Positions 1 to 9,314 of a stretch of 64,000 bases of DNA are shown here, in pieces. The DNA lies in assembly GCF_018131005.1 (NCBI RefSeq), contig NZ_JAFCJK010000005.1:186001-250000 (forward strand), written 5' to 3'. The position numbers and the translations under genes are program-made. The stretch's first letter is position 1. Every line of letters starts with the position of its first letter. This DNA is from Bradyrhizobium lablabi (lineage in GTDB: Bacteria; Pseudomonadota; Alphaproteobacteria; Rhizobiales; Xanthobacteraceae). Below the pieces are notes generated by a model. That model was not told where the DNA came from. It was given only the letters and a program-made list of their open reading frames with translations, and did no database searches.

Positions 1-963
1 CTGATCCGCAGTCATGCTCAGCGATTGGCTGCGTTGATCGAGGCCAACGGGCATGCCGTCAATTTATTGCCCGATCCCGCAAGTCCCGCCGCGGTCACAC
101 CCTGGTTGCCGACAACATGGCAACACGACGCCGACCAGACGCTTGAGGCCATCGGCGAGATTGGTTCGGCCGAATGGCTGATCGTCGATCATTACGGCCT
201 CGATGCTCGCTGGGAGAGCATACAGCGGACGCGGATTCCGCGCATTCTCGCGATCGACGACATTGCCGACCGTCCGCACGACTGCGATCTGCTGCTCGAC
301 CAGAATCTGGTAGCCGAGTTGGACACGCGCTATCAGGGTCTTGTGCCCGCGACCTGCAGGTTTCTGCTTGGCCCGGGCTTTGCGCTGCTTCGCGCTGAAT
401 TTGCCGAATGCCGCCGGCGACTGGGCGTGCGCCGCGGCGACGTCCGGCGCGTGCTCGTGTGCTTCGGCGGATCCGACCCCTCGAACGAAACCGCCAAGGC
501 ATTGGTCGCGATCAAGGCATTGCCTGTTGCGTCGGTTTCGGTTGACGTCGTCATTGGCGTGAGCAATCCGCATATCGAGGCGGTTTCCGCGATTTGTCGT
601 ACCCTGCCGCAGGCGACGTTACACTGCGGTGCCGACAATATGGCCGAGCTGATGCTGCAAGCCGATCTTGCGATCGGTGCGGGAGGCACCATGAATTGGG
701 AGCGATGCTGTCTCGGATTGCCGACACTCGCGATGGACATCGCCGACAATCAGGTCGCGGCGTTGACGGCGCTCGCCAGAGCCGGCGCACTGGATTATCT
801 GGGGAGCGCAAACTCCGTCGACAGCGGGCAAATCGCCCGCGCACTGGACGCGTTCACGTTGAATCCCTCACGGATGCGTGCCATGGGCGCGGCGGCGCTG
901 GCCTTGGTCGACGGCGAGGGTAGCAGCCGGGTCTGCCGCGCATTGGGTTCCGCATTTCCCTAG
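1..963 (+). CDS. pseG: PseG-like UDP-sugar hydrolase (5' end outside window)
   Basis: This enzyme of pseudaminic acid synthesis removes UDP from UDP-2,4-diacetamido-2,4,6-trideoxy-L-altrose, giving the free sugar used by PseI. About 320 residues are visible. The frame is open to base 1 and begins at RSHAQRLAALIEANGH, which matches the region shortly after the usual N-terminus, so only about 15-30 residues are missing. A TTG at base 25 is an artefactual start. The GT-B-like C-terminal half shows CFGGSDPSN near residue 155 and the GAGGTMNWERCCLGLP sugar-nucleotide loop near residue 225. It lies upstream of a PseH-like gene and pseI on the same strand, and pseB, pseC and pseF lie 10 kb away, which supports the assignment strongly. 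Confidence 0.9.
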   Translation: MIRSHAQRLAALIEANGHAVNLLPDPASPAAVTPWLPTTWQHDADQTLEAIGEIGSAEWLIVDHYGLDARWESIQRTRIPRILAIDDIADRPHDCDLLLDQNLVAELDTRYQGLVPATCRFLLGPGFALLRAEFAECRRRLGVRRGDVRRVLVCFGGSDPSNETAKALVAIKALPVASVSVDVVIGVSNPHIEAVSAICRTLPQATLHCGADNMAELMLQADLAIGAGGTMNWERCCLGLPTLAMDIADNQVAALTALARAGALDYLGSANSVDSGQIARALDAFTLNPSRMRAMGAAALALVDGEGSSRVCRALGSAFP

Positions 964-1108
964 CGTGCTGCAAATCGCAGGCGGATGCTGGTTGGACGAA
1001 TTTCTCTCGATTATTCAACAAGAAAAGGCGATCCGGCATGCCCTGCACTTGTTGACTAGTGCGGGTCAGCGGCCTATTTGGAACGACCGGTTGGGCGGGG
1101 TTGGTGCA

Positions 1109-1504
1109 ATGGATCGTTTTCGGATACGACCAGCCAGGAAGGACGACGCTCGACTGCTGTTCGAATGGCGCAACGACGAGTCGACCCGCAATATGTCAAG
1201 GAATAAGGACGTAATTGCCTGGGACGACCACGTGGCTTGGCTCGATCGACGGCTCGGGTTGGCGCAACCGAATCTTTTCATATTCGAACTTGACGAGAAG
1301 CCGGTCGCGACGTTCAGGATTGATGGCGAGGATGTATCTTATGCGGTCGCGCCGGAACATCGCAATCGCGGGATTGCAAGGCTGATGCTCAACGAGGTCA
1401 GAGCCCGGTTCGGTTGCCTCCGTGCGCACGTCTATGCTGACAACGAGCTGTCGATCAGGGTCGCTCGCAGTGCCGGCCTTGACGTCGTCATAATCGATGT
1501 CTGA
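1109..1504 (+). CDS. pseH: PseH-like GNAT N-acetyltransferase
   Basis: This is probably the acetyl-CoA-dependent acetyltransferase acting on the 4-amino group of the UDP-altrosamine made by PseC, the step before PseG. It has 131 residues from the ATG at 1109; the frame is open further upstream but that part has no GNAT-like sequence. The N-terminus RIRPARKDDARLLFEWRND is typical of the PseH/GNAT group, and VAPEHRNRGIARLML near residue 75 is the acetyl-CoA-binding motif A. It is a little shorter than usual PseH proteins (about 160 residues) and ends abruptly after motif B. Function is inferred from the family and from its place between pseG and pseI; another acceptor amine is possible. Confidence 0.78.
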   Translation: MDRFRIRPARKDDARLLFEWRNDESTRNMSRNKDVIAWDDHVAWLDRRLGLAQPNLFIFELDEKPVATFRIDGEDVSYAVAPEHRNRGIARLMLNEVRARFGCLRAHVYADNELSIRVARSAGLDVVIIDV

Positions 1505-1558
1505 GCCGATGCAAAGGCTAGGCAATGGGGCCATTGCCCTTCGTATCAGGAGCAATTG

Positions 1559-2668
1559 ATGACGGAGACCATCTCTATTGCCGGTTGTTCGATCGGGCAA
1601 TCGCATCGACCGTTCATTATTGCGGAGATGTCCGGCAATCACAATCAGTCGTTGGAACGGGCGTTAGCGATCGTCGACGCGGCAGCTGGGTCCGGTGCAC
1701 ATGCCCTTAAACTGCAAACCTACACCGCCGACACGATGACGCTCAACCTGGGTGAGGGTGAGTTTTTCATTGATGACCCGAACAGCCTGTGGAGGGGTAC
1801 GTCGCTGTATAAGCTCTACCAGGAAGCCTATACGCCCTGGGAATGGCACAAGCCGATCTTCGAGCGCGCCCGAGCGCTTGGCATGATTCCGTTCTCGACG
1901 CCATTCGATGCGACTGCCGTTGATTTCCTCGAAGGGCTCGGCGTGCCCTGCTACAAGATCGCCTCGTTCGAGAACACAGACCTGCCATTGATCCGCAAGG
2001 TCGCGGCCACCGGCAAGCCGATGATCATTTCGACCGGTATGGCGACTGTCGCGGATATTGACGAAGCCGTCCGCGCGGCGCGAGAGGCGGGCTGCAGGGA
2101 TCTGGTCCTGCTCAAATGCACGAGTACCTATCCTGCCACGCCTTCCGATACCAACCTGCTGACGATCCCGCACATGCGCGCGTTGTTTGGCTGCGAGGTC
2201 GGTTTATCGGACCACACCTTTGGCATCGGCGCAGGCGTCGCAAGCGTCGCACTGGGCGCGACTGTGATCGAGAAGCACTTCACGCTCGCCCGCGCGGATG
2301 GAGGGGTCGATTCGACGTTTTCGATGGAGCCGGCCGAGATGGCAGCCCTTGTCGTCGAGACAGAGCGTGCCTGGATGGCGTTGGGCCGGGTCCATTACGG
2401 CTTGACCGAAAAGGAGAGGAAGTCGCTGGTGTTCCGCCGCTCGTTGTACGTCGCAGACGACCTTGTTGCCGGCGACGAACTGACGGAGAAAAACCTACGG
2501 ATCATCCGGCCTGGGCTCGGGCTGCCGCCGAAATATTTCGAAAGCCTGCTCGGTAAACGCGTTGGACGTGCCGTGGGCAAGGGGACGCCAATGAGCTGGG
2601 ACTTACTGTCGTCGGACGAGACCGCCACGCAGATGCCTCCGGAGTTGCCGAGGAACGCTCGTGCCTGA
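1559..2668 (+). CDS. pseI: pseudaminic acid synthase
   Basis: This NeuB-family enzyme condenses phosphoenolpyruvate with 2,4-diacetamido-2,4,6-trideoxy-L-altrose to form pseudaminic acid in the cytoplasm. The protein has 369 residues. The NeuB TIM barrel opens with FIIAEMSGNHNQSLERAL, and SDHTFGIGAGVAS followed by EKHFTL near residues 220-245 are catalytic-face motifs. A C-terminal SAF (antifreeze-like) domain begins at RRSLYVADDLVAGDEL near residue 300. The ATG at 1559 has AGGAG eight bases upstream; a TTG one codon earlier is less likely. It follows the PseH-like gene by 54 bases and overlaps the next gene by 8 bases, so translation is likely coupled. The AEMSGNHN signature separates PseI from NeuB and LegI (AEIGxNHN). 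Confidence 0.93.
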   Translation: MTETISIAGCSIGQSHRPFIIAEMSGNHNQSLERALAIVDAAAGSGAHALKLQTYTADTMTLNLGEGEFFIDDPNSLWRGTSLYKLYQEAYTPWEWHKPIFERARALGMIPFSTPFDATAVDFLEGLGVPCYKIASFENTDLPLIRKVAATGKPMIISTGMATVADIDEAVRAAREAGCRDLVLLKCTSTYPATPSDTNLLTIPHMRALFGCEVGLSDHTFGIGAGVASVALGATVIEKHFTLARADGGVDSTFSMEPAEMAALVVETERAWMALGRVHYGLTEKERKSLVFRRSLYVADDLVAGDELTEKNLRIIRPGLGLPPKYFESLLGKRVGRAVGKGTPMSWDLLSSDETATQMPPELPRNARA

Positions 2669-4064
2669 CCAACCGCATGTCTGCCTGATTGTCGACAATC
2701 CTTTGCGCGACCTCGACGGATTGGTGCTGCTCGGTCGGCAACTCGCGGCCAGGGGGACGAAGGTCACCCTCGTACCGATGTACGAGCAGGGATTTGACGT
2801 CCCGGCGCTTCGGCCCGACCTGGTGCTTGTCAACTACACACGTCCGAACAACGCCGATCTGATCAAAACCTACAAGCGCGCCGGAATCCTGGTCGGCGTG
2901 CTCGATACGGAGGGCATCGGCGGCAAGAGCGCCGATCAGTTCGCCGAGATGGTCAGGGGCGCGGGCTGTACCGAGCTTGTCGATCTCTACTGCGTCTGGG
3001 GACAGGCGCAGCATGCGGCATTTCTGAAGCACGGAACGGTGGCGCCGGAGGTGCTGCATGCGACCGGATGTCCTCGCTACGATTTCTGCGCGACGCCGTG
3101 GCGCAATGCGCTCCCGAAGCCCTCGGTTGGCTCAGGCTATGTGCTGATCAACACAAATTTTCCGACCGTTAACCCGAGATTCTCGAACAGCTCATCGCAC
3201 GAAGAGCAGGCGATGGTGCAGGCGGGATTTACGCGCGAATTTGCACGCCAGTTCATCGCTGACGCTGGAAGGGCCTATCGCGCCGTCCTCGACACGGCGA
3301 TCAGGCTGGCCAGGCATTTCACCGACGTCCAATTCGTGCTGCGCCCGCATCCGTTTGAAAACCTCCGTTCGTACGACAGTTTTGCCGAACTGCCCAACGC
3401 CCACGTGCTGCAGAGCGGAACGTCGCTGGAATGGATCAGCGGCGCTCGGCTGTTGATCCACCAGAACTGCTCGACCGCGATTGAGGCAACCATGCTCGAT
3501 GTCGAGCCACTCAGCATGGAGTGGTTCAACACGCCGGCTTTGCGCCTGCAGGCGGCGACCTCAGTCAGCCGCAGCGCGGCGTCCGAGGCGGATCTGCTCG
3601 ATCTGGTGAAGCAGGGGCTTGACGATCGTCTGCCGCCACTTGCCAATGGAACCAACGAAGCGCGACGCCATATCATCAGTGATCTCTACACCGCTGTTGA
3701 CGGCGCAAGCGCATCGCGCGTCGCAGACGTCGTGCTTCGCACGATTGGCGCTGCGCGACGCAGGGTGCGGGCGGCCGCGCCCACGCCGCGACCATCGGCG
3801 CGCGGTACGGTGGCCGGCATGGTCCGGCGGACGCTGGGCTACAAGGCCGGCGCTGCGCTGCGCCGCGGCTATGGGTCTGCCGAAACTGACCGGCGCCGTG
3901 CCGGCAAGGCATTCGCGCCGGACACAGTGAATGCGGTGTTGCAGCGAATCGATGCGGCGTCTGCGGACGGTCGCAATTTTGCAGCGCAGCGCGTGACGGG
4001 CAGTTCGTGGCAAGCTGCGCGTGCAGTGAGCGGGCTGAGCATGCAACTGACGGAAGCGAACTGA
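2661..4064 (+). CDS. surface carbohydrate biosynthesis protein, possible glycosyltransferase
   Basis: This 467-residue cytoplasmic protein resembles the surface carbohydrate biosynthesis family found next to nonulosonate genes; its fold is probably GT-B-like. The start is the GTG at 2661, overlapping the end of pseI by 8 bases. Visible landmarks are CLIVDNPLRDLDGLVLLG at the N-terminus, RPDLVLVNYTRPNN near residue 55, a VLRPHPFENLRSY segment near residue 230, and LLIHQNCSTAIEATMLD near residue 270. The last two resemble the nucleotide-sugar-binding region of CDP- and CMP-dependent polymer transferases. The C-terminal 100 residues are basic and low in recognisable motifs. Transfer of pseudaminic acid from its CMP form is an attractive but unproven role. 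Confidence 0.6.
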   Translation: MPDQPHVCLIVDNPLRDLDGLVLLGRQLAARGTKVTLVPMYEQGFDVPALRPDLVLVNYTRPNNADLIKTYKRAGILVGVLDTEGIGGKSADQFAEMVRGAGCTELVDLYCVWGQAQHAAFLKHGTVAPEVLHATGCPRYDFCATPWRNALPKPSVGSGYVLINTNFPTVNPRFSNSSSHEEQAMVQAGFTREFARQFIADAGRAYRAVLDTAIRLARHFTDVQFVLRPHPFENLRSYDSFAELPNAHVLQSGTSLEWISGARLLIHQNCSTAIEATMLDVEPLSMEWFNTPALRLQAATSVSRSAASEADLLDLVKQGLDDRLPPLANGTNEARRHIISDLYTAVDGASASRVADVVLRTIGAARRRVRAAAPTPRPSARGTVAGMVRRTLGYKAGAALRRGYGSAETDRRRAGKAFAPDTVNAVLQRIDAASADGRNFAAQRVTGSSWQAARAVSGLSMQLTEAN

Positions 4065-4067
4065 TCC

Positions 4068-5576
4068 GTGCTGCAACGCTTTCTGCAGAATACCGCCATC
4101 TCCGCCATCGCCTACGGCGTGGCCGGCGTGTTGGGCCTTCTGGCCGTCGGTGTAATCGCGCGCTCGTATGGCCTGACTGTGCTCGGCCTGATCGTACTGG
4201 TGCGTTCGTTCCTCCCAACCGGGCTGCTGTCGCTGGTCGATTTCGGCGCTTCGGAATTGGCAACCCAGGCCGTGGCGCGTGGCCGGGTCGGAGGGTGGAC
4301 CGCGGCTAGCGAGAAGGTGTCGCTTCTCGCTGTCATGACCGCCGTCGTCGGATTTTTGTCGGGTGTCTTGTTATGGTTTGGCGGTCCCTTGATCGTTACC
4401 GTTTTCAACGTCGGCCCTGACCAGGCCGAGGCGTTTGTCGCGATCCTCAAGGTGACCGCAGTGCTGCTGCCGGTCGCCTTTCTCGGTCTGGTGGTGGAAG
4501 GCATATTCAAGGGGTTTGAACGCTACGGCTGGCTGCGGTTGACGGAGATCGGCAGCAATGTGGCCTACGTACTGGCGGTATACGCTCTGGTTTGGCGCGG
4601 GGCGGCGTTCGAGTGGATCGCCTATGCATACCTGGCAACGCTCGTCGCGAAGTATCTCGTGCTGGTCGTCGTGCTCTGGCCCGTCGTGTGGAACACGCCG
4701 CTGCGTTTTGCGACGTGGAGCGCAGAAAGCCGACAGGACGTCCTTCACCGGTGCTGGCTGATGTTCAACGGCCGGATTGGCGGCGCTCTGCAGCAGACGG
4801 TGATTCCGATCGCCATCGGAGCGCTCTACGGCCCCGCGGAGGTCGGCGCATACGATCTGGTCATGCGTCTGCCTCGCTTCATGAAGACGACAATGGCGCC
4901 CCTCTATTCGGCGATCCTGCCGATATCGAGTTACATTGACGAGACTACGGATACGCGCCGGATGCTGATACTTGCACGCAGCAGCTTCGTCTTACCTTCA
5001 GCTATCCTCATACCGGTGTTGGTCGTAATAGCGATCTTCTCGCGGGATATCCTGAAGATCTGGGTCGGCGCGGAGCATGCCGACCAGTGGCCATGGCTTG
5101 CGCTGGCACTGGTGTCTCCGGCGATATCAGTCATGCTGAGTTCGGGCCAGGCCGCGATGATGGTTCGCGCCGAGTTCATGCGGATCAGCAACCGACTGCT
5201 CTATCTGCAAGTCCTGATTCAGTATCTAATCACGCTGGTATTCCTGCACTGGTTCCACGAAATGGCGTTCATCATTGGCTGGGTGTTTTCTTATATCGTC
5301 GTATCGCCTTTGATCGCGCACTATGTGTTGCGAGCGATGGGATTAAACGGCGCGCTGTTCTGGGAGCAAATCGCCCGACACGCGGCCGTGGCGGGAATTC
5401 TGGCCGTGGTCGTCCTGCTGGGCAAATCGTCCATCGCAACCGACGACTTGGCGAGGCTTGTCGTGGTGGGAGGGGTCAGTTGCGCCCTTGCGTGGACATT
5501 GAGCGCATGTATTGCGTTGTCGTCCAGCGACCGGGCGATGTTCGGCCGGTTCGTGCGCGCCATGACCCCGCATTAG
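4068..5576 (+). CDS. Wzx-like oligosaccharide flippase
   Basis: This 502-residue integral membrane protein belongs to the polysaccharide export/MATE-like flippase superfamily. It should move lipid-linked repeat units across the inner membrane. The GTG start at 4068 lies 3 bases after the upstream stop. The sequence alternates about 12-14 hydrophobic segments, beginning with AISAIAYGVAGVLGLLAVGV near residues 10-30, then TGLLSLVDFGASELATQAVA, typical of Wzx N-termini, where a loop carries the conserved G-E/D-x2-A element. With the Wzy-like and Wzz-like genes downstream it completes a Wzy-dependent assembly set. The substrate cannot be read from sequence. Confidence 0.85.
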   Translation: MLQRFLQNTAISAIAYGVAGVLGLLAVGVIARSYGLTVLGLIVLVRSFLPTGLLSLVDFGASELATQAVARGRVGGWTAASEKVSLLAVMTAVVGFLSGVLLWFGGPLIVTVFNVGPDQAEAFVAILKVTAVLLPVAFLGLVVEGIFKGFERYGWLRLTEIGSNVAYVLAVYALVWRGAAFEWIAYAYLATLVAKYLVLVVVLWPVVWNTPLRFATWSAESRQDVLHRCWLMFNGRIGGALQQTVIPIAIGALYGPAEVGAYDLVMRLPRFMKTTMAPLYSAILPISSYIDETTDTRRMLILARSSFVLPSAILIPVLVVIAIFSRDILKIWVGAEHADQWPWLALALVSPAISVMLSSGQAAMMVRAEFMRISNRLLYLQVLIQYLITLVFLHWFHEMAFIIGWVFSYIVVSPLIAHYVLRAMGLNGALFWEQIARHAAVAGILAVVVLLGKSSIATDDLARLVVVGGVSCALAWTLSACIALSSSDRAMFGRFVRAMTPH

Positions 5577-5729
5577 CGGGCCGCCCGGGGCGACTGCAGG
5601 GTTTGTAACAGTTCCAGGGTCTTTTGGCCGGTTTTCTTGCCCGTGGTGGTTGGTTTTGCTATGGCAATCCACTAGCGCGAGGGGCGCGGTGCGAGATGCC
5701 GGACTAGGCGTCTCGGCAACAAGAATCGG

Positions 5730-6623
5730 ATGCAGCAAATGGGATTGGTGTCCAGGGCGCTTTGGCATGTAAACCGGTCGCCGCTGCGCTACGCAGTAAA
5801 GACCGGCGTAAGTGCGTGGCACCTCAACGAGAAGCGCGAGCGTCGGCGCCAGGCTCAGCTTCTCACGCTGTCTCCGGCGGAACGAGCCAGGGCCGATGAC
5901 CTGAATCGCGACGGGTATGCGGTGGTTACGGAATTGATGGATCCGTCGCTCCAGACCGAATTTGCCGAGGCGGGCGTAGTCAGGCTCAAGGACATTGATG
6001 CTTCGGAAAGCAAGCAGACCTCGAACTGGAAGAAATTCTGGGTGAGGCTGCTGGACGCCGAGATGAAGGATGGCAAGTTGAGTGCCGACAACGTCTTCGT
6101 CCGCTATGCGCTGCAGCCTGCGGTGATCAATGTAATCGCTACCGCACTGGGCGAAATTCCGTGGCTCGACTATGTGCTGCTGTCCTATTCGCGCCACACG
6201 GGCGAGGAACTCGCCTCGTCGCAGCTTTGGCACCGCGATCACGACGACGTGCGGGTGATTAAGCTGTTCAGCTATCTCACCGATGTCGAGGAGGATGGCG
6301 ATGGTCCTTTCACGTTCTTGCCGCGACAGTCGACGGACAAGTTCGGCTATCCGCTCCGGAGCAGCCATTTTCCCGATGAGCAGGTATTCCAGAAGGTTCC
6401 GCGCAGCGATATCAAGGTGATGAGGGCGCCGCGCCTGACCTCATTCATGGTGGACACCGCAAGATGCCTGCACATGGGCAGCCGGATGGCGCCCGGCCAC
6501 GGACGGCTGCTGTATACGGCAACTTTCTTTGCATTTCCGCGCATGTATCCCGGTGGAAAGCTGCGGCCCTTCTCTGCGACGCCGGAGACGACGCCGTTGC
6601 AGAAACTGGTGATGGGGCTTTGA
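5730..6623 (+). CDS. phytanoyl-CoA dioxygenase (PhyH)-family oxygenase
   Basis: This is a predicted Fe(II)/2-oxoglutarate-dependent oxygenase of 297 residues. The facial triad appears as H168-x-D170 in LWHRDHDDV and a distal histidine, most likely H248 in RCLHMGSR, followed by an arginine (R259) that could bind 2-oxoglutarate. The N-terminal 50 residues are basic and lack a signal peptide, so the enzyme is cytoplasmic. The start is ATG at 5730; an in-frame ATG at 5739 is an alternative. It is separated from the flippase gene by 153 bases and from the Wzy-like gene by 443, so it may be expressed alone. In this locus it probably hydroxylates a sugar or lipid intermediate, but no substrate can be assigned. 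Confidence 0.72.
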   Translation: MQQMGLVSRALWHVNRSPLRYAVKTGVSAWHLNEKRERRRQAQLLTLSPAERARADDLNRDGYAVVTELMDPSLQTEFAEAGVVRLKDIDASESKQTSNWKKFWVRLLDAEMKDGKLSADNVFVRYALQPAVINVIATALGEIPWLDYVLLSYSRHTGEELASSQLWHRDHDDVRVIKLFSYLTDVEEDGDGPFTFLPRQSTDKFGYPLRSSHFPDEQVFQKVPRSDIKVMRAPRLTSFMVDTARCLHMGSRMAPGHGRLLYTATFFAFPRMYPGGKLRPFSATPETTPLQKLVMGL

Positions 6624-7066
6624 CCAGGATGCGACGTTGCGCAACATGGTGTGCGGTCGGCCGCTGAGGAGTTTCAGTGGGATTCGAGCCCGACGTGAAG
6701 CGGGCGTCGCGATTGGATTTGTCGCGGGCATGCACCATCGCTCGGGCTTAAATATCGAGTCCGCCATCGGCATACTTGAGACTGTCCGATTCGCAGGATT
6801 TTGTCCGCCGCGCTCATACCGGGTCGATGGACTACCAAACCTGGATGTTTAAGCTGCTTGGCGCGTTGGACAAAAGCAGCCGGATTTGCGTAGTAACCCG
6901 CGAACGGATGGGATTTGGTCCGATCTAGCACAATGATGGCCTCCTGGAGGCATAAGAGCCGGGTCGTTAGGCTCAAAATCTGCAACGGGTTCGGGCCGAT
7001 GCCGCTGCGGGCCCAGCGGTGGATGGGATAGCTGGATGGTGTGAGGACGGTGTGGGGGATTTATCG
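6624..7066. other. intergenic stretch, no gene recognised
   Basis: These 443 bases separate the PhyH-type gene from the Wzy-like gene. Short open frames exist but have no ribosome site or recognisable product. The only symmetry I found is a perfect 6+1+6 palindrome (GCCTCC-T-GGAGGC) at 6939-6951. The stretch is more AT-rich than its flanks around 6740-6930 and may hold a promoter, but no convincing -35/-10 pair was found. Confidence 0.5.
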
Positions 7067-8452
7067 ATGATCTTGAGCTTTCTGAGCGCCGGCTGCGTGT
7101 TGGCTGCGATGGGCTGGATTGTCTTCCGTCGGCCAGCGCTCGCATTGATTTTCCTGTTTGTCCTGTTCGCCTTCGCTTGGCGCCTTGTTTCGACGTTCTA
7201 CATCGATTCGTTTGGACCGGTGGCCTCGGAGCAATTGGAGCGGTCCATCGGACCCGGTATTTCCGTCGTTCCGCTTGCGATTTCGCAGGGACTTGTCATT
7301 GCCGCGATGTTGCTTTCGTTTCATCCCCGTCGGCTGCGCGAACTTGCGTTTCGGGATCAATCGCCGGTGGCCGCATTGACACCCAGTGGTCATTTCAAGT
7401 TGTCCGATCTGGCGTATTGGGCAGCCCTGTCGTTCGTATTGGCGCTCTGGATCGAACTATTCGTCGTCGGGTCAATCCCACTGTTCGTCGCTATCGAGCG
7501 CACCGACTACCTGGCGCACTATGCTGGCCCGCTGCACCAGCGGCTGATCGAATGGGGGCCGATGCTCGCATTCCAGTTCGGTGTGTTCTTCGCTATGCCT
7601 GCGTTGCGCGCGGAATCGTTTGACCGGCGCTTCGGTGCACTGTTCGTATCATTGCTGGCTTACCTGTTCCTGGTAGGGCATCGATTTTCGTCATTCTATG
7701 CGTACAGTACGTTCTTCCTCATTCCGCTAGGCGCAGTATTGCTTCAAAAGCAAGTTCGCGGTCTTTCCGTTCGCGAACTACTTCCTGGAAGGACCTTGCG
7801 CTATTTCAGCCTCGCCGCCGGGGCGTGTGCGCTTCTGGTCGTCGTCGCCATCTCCTATTCGTACCTCGTTGTGCGCAGTGCGGATCAAGTTGGGACAAAG
7901 CTCTCTGAGCGGATCCTGGTGCAACAGGGGGAAATGTGGTGGATGACCTATGAGCGGATATTTCTGCGAGGAGATTGGGATATCGCTCTTGCATTCGACA
8001 GGCTGTTCGTCGATCCATTTGATCCGACACGAAACTCGACCATGCAGTTCCTGATGGAACTCGCATTGCCCGTCAGCCGCGCTCATTTCATCCTTGCACA
8101 GGGCGCGGCCTATACGGGGGGCTGGCCCGAGGTGTTCTTCGAATTGGGGGGGCCCGTCGGCGGGTTCGTACTGGTGGCGCTGTCCGCGGTCGCATTTTCC
8201 GAGTTTATGTTCCTGATCGTGCGTTGCTTCGTTCAGGAGCGATTTGTGACCTGCTTGTTTCTCACCCCGATACTGTTCACGCTATCGATCAACATCGTTT
8301 CGGGAATGGTCAACTCGTTCATCCAGCTAACATTTGTCGTAAAAATTGTTGCGGCAATGTTGGCGTATGTGACGGAGGAGCAGTGGCGGTCGCGGCTGCT
8401 CTCGACGGCTGTGAGGACTTCCGACTCCCTACAGGCTCCGGCAACAAGATAA
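7067..8452 (+). CDS. Wzy-like polymerase, multi-spanning membrane protein
   Basis: This 461-residue protein has about 10-12 predicted transmembrane segments. The first pair is LSFLSAGCVLAAMGWIVF and ALALIFLFVLFAFAWRLV. A long periplasmic loop near residues 280-350 includes GGWPEVFFELGGPVGGFVL at its end, an arrangement seen in O-antigen and oligosaccharide repeat-unit polymerases. I chose the ATG at 7067 because it starts at the first membrane segment and has GGGGG about eight bases upstream; the open frame begins 16 codons earlier. Wzy proteins are poorly conserved, so the call depends mainly on topology and on the adjacent flippase and chain-length genes. A ligase is the main alternative. 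Confidence 0.65.
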   Translation: MILSFLSAGCVLAAMGWIVFRRPALALIFLFVLFAFAWRLVSTFYIDSFGPVASEQLERSIGPGISVVPLAISQGLVIAAMLLSFHPRRLRELAFRDQSPVAALTPSGHFKLSDLAYWAALSFVLALWIELFVVGSIPLFVAIERTDYLAHYAGPLHQRLIEWGPMLAFQFGVFFAMPALRAESFDRRFGALFVSLLAYLFLVGHRFSSFYAYSTFFLIPLGAVLLQKQVRGLSVRELLPGRTLRYFSLAAGACALLVVVAISYSYLVVRSADQVGTKLSERILVQQGEMWWMTYERIFLRGDWDIALAFDRLFVDPFDPTRNSTMQFLMELALPVSRAHFILAQGAAYTGGWPEVFFELGGPVGGFVLVALSAVAFSEFMFLIVRCFVQERFVTCLFLTPILFTLSINIVSGMVNSFIQLTFVVKIVAAMLAYVTEEQWRSRLLSTAVRTSDSLQAPATR

Positions 8453-8462
8453 GGCTCAATAG

Positions 8463-9314
8463 ATGGACAGGCAGCCGACAATGCTTCCGGGCGATCAATA
8501 CCTCGGCGGATTATTGATGTTCTTCCTCGACGCAACGCGGCGACACCTGCTCGTCATAGTCATCGGCCCGCTCGTGGCGATGCTGATCGCCTTCGCTTTC
8601 GCGAAATACCTCCCGCCGACCTATGCGGGACAGGGCAACGTACGGATGGGGCGCGTCGATGGTGCGGAGGCATTCAGCCTGCAGGCTGCCGTATCGCGGG
8701 TGAACTCCCAGGCGTTCAAGCAAAGTCTTCTGGATGCGCTCAACGCGTCCGCCGCGGAGAGCGGTCGTGTTTCGGAAGGTGCGGTGGAAAGCCTCTCCGC
8801 ACGGGCCGAAACATCCGATACGATGAGTCTTGCGGCGCGAGCGGCCGCGGCGAAGGACATCCTGCGCATCGTGCAACTGACGGTAAAGCTGCTGAACGAA
8901 GAACAGGAGAGGATACAGGCGCCGCTGGTTGCGGACATCAACGCGCAGCTTGCATCGATCGATGCCAATATCGCGAGCCTGCGTGAGATGCGCGAATCGC
9001 TGTCTTCGCTCACCAAGGCTGTATCAGAATCGCAATCCGGCGACGCAGCTTCGGCGGCCCTTCGCGGGGTGTGGTTGTCGGAACTGATCTCTCGCAACGA
9101 ACAACGGTTGGCCGAGGCCAGAGCCGAGCGGTACAGGCAGACGGTGCGGCTCAGTCCCCGGCAGACCTATCCAGTGCGGATTCTCGACGAGGTCGTTGTT
9201 TCGCCGACTCCCATATCACCCAGACCACTCAGGATCACCTTTTTTGCCGGCGGCATCGCTCTTGTGGCTGCCTTCATCTATGCGTTGATCAGGGAAGGAG
9301 CGCGTCGCGCCTGA
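8463..9314 (+). CDS. Wzz-like chain-length determinant protein
   Basis: This 283-residue inner-membrane protein has the Wzz/PCP layout. A transmembrane segment near residues 27-47 (LLVIVIGPLVAMLIAFAFA) is followed by a periplasmic alpha-helical domain with coiled-coil character (NAQLASIDANIASLREMRES). A closing transmembrane segment near residues 257-276 (ITFFAGGIALVAAFIYALI) is preceded by a proline-rich stretch (SPTPISPRPLR). There is no C-terminal tyrosine kinase domain. It starts 10 bases after the Wzy-like gene. An internal ATG at 8518 is an alternative start. It probably sets the modal length of the polymer made by the neighbouring Wzy-like protein. Confidence 0.72.
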   Translation: MDRQPTMLPGDQYLGGLLMFFLDATRRHLLVIVIGPLVAMLIAFAFAKYLPPTYAGQGNVRMGRVDGAEAFSLQAAVSRVNSQAFKQSLLDALNASAAESGRVSEGAVESLSARAETSDTMSLAARAAAAKDILRIVQLTVKLLNEEQERIQAPLVADINAQLASIDANIASLREMRESLSSLTKAVSESQSGDAASAALRGVWLSELISRNEQRLAEARAERYRQTVRLSPRQTYPVRILDEVVVSPTPISPRPLRITFFAGGIALVAAFIYALIREGARRA

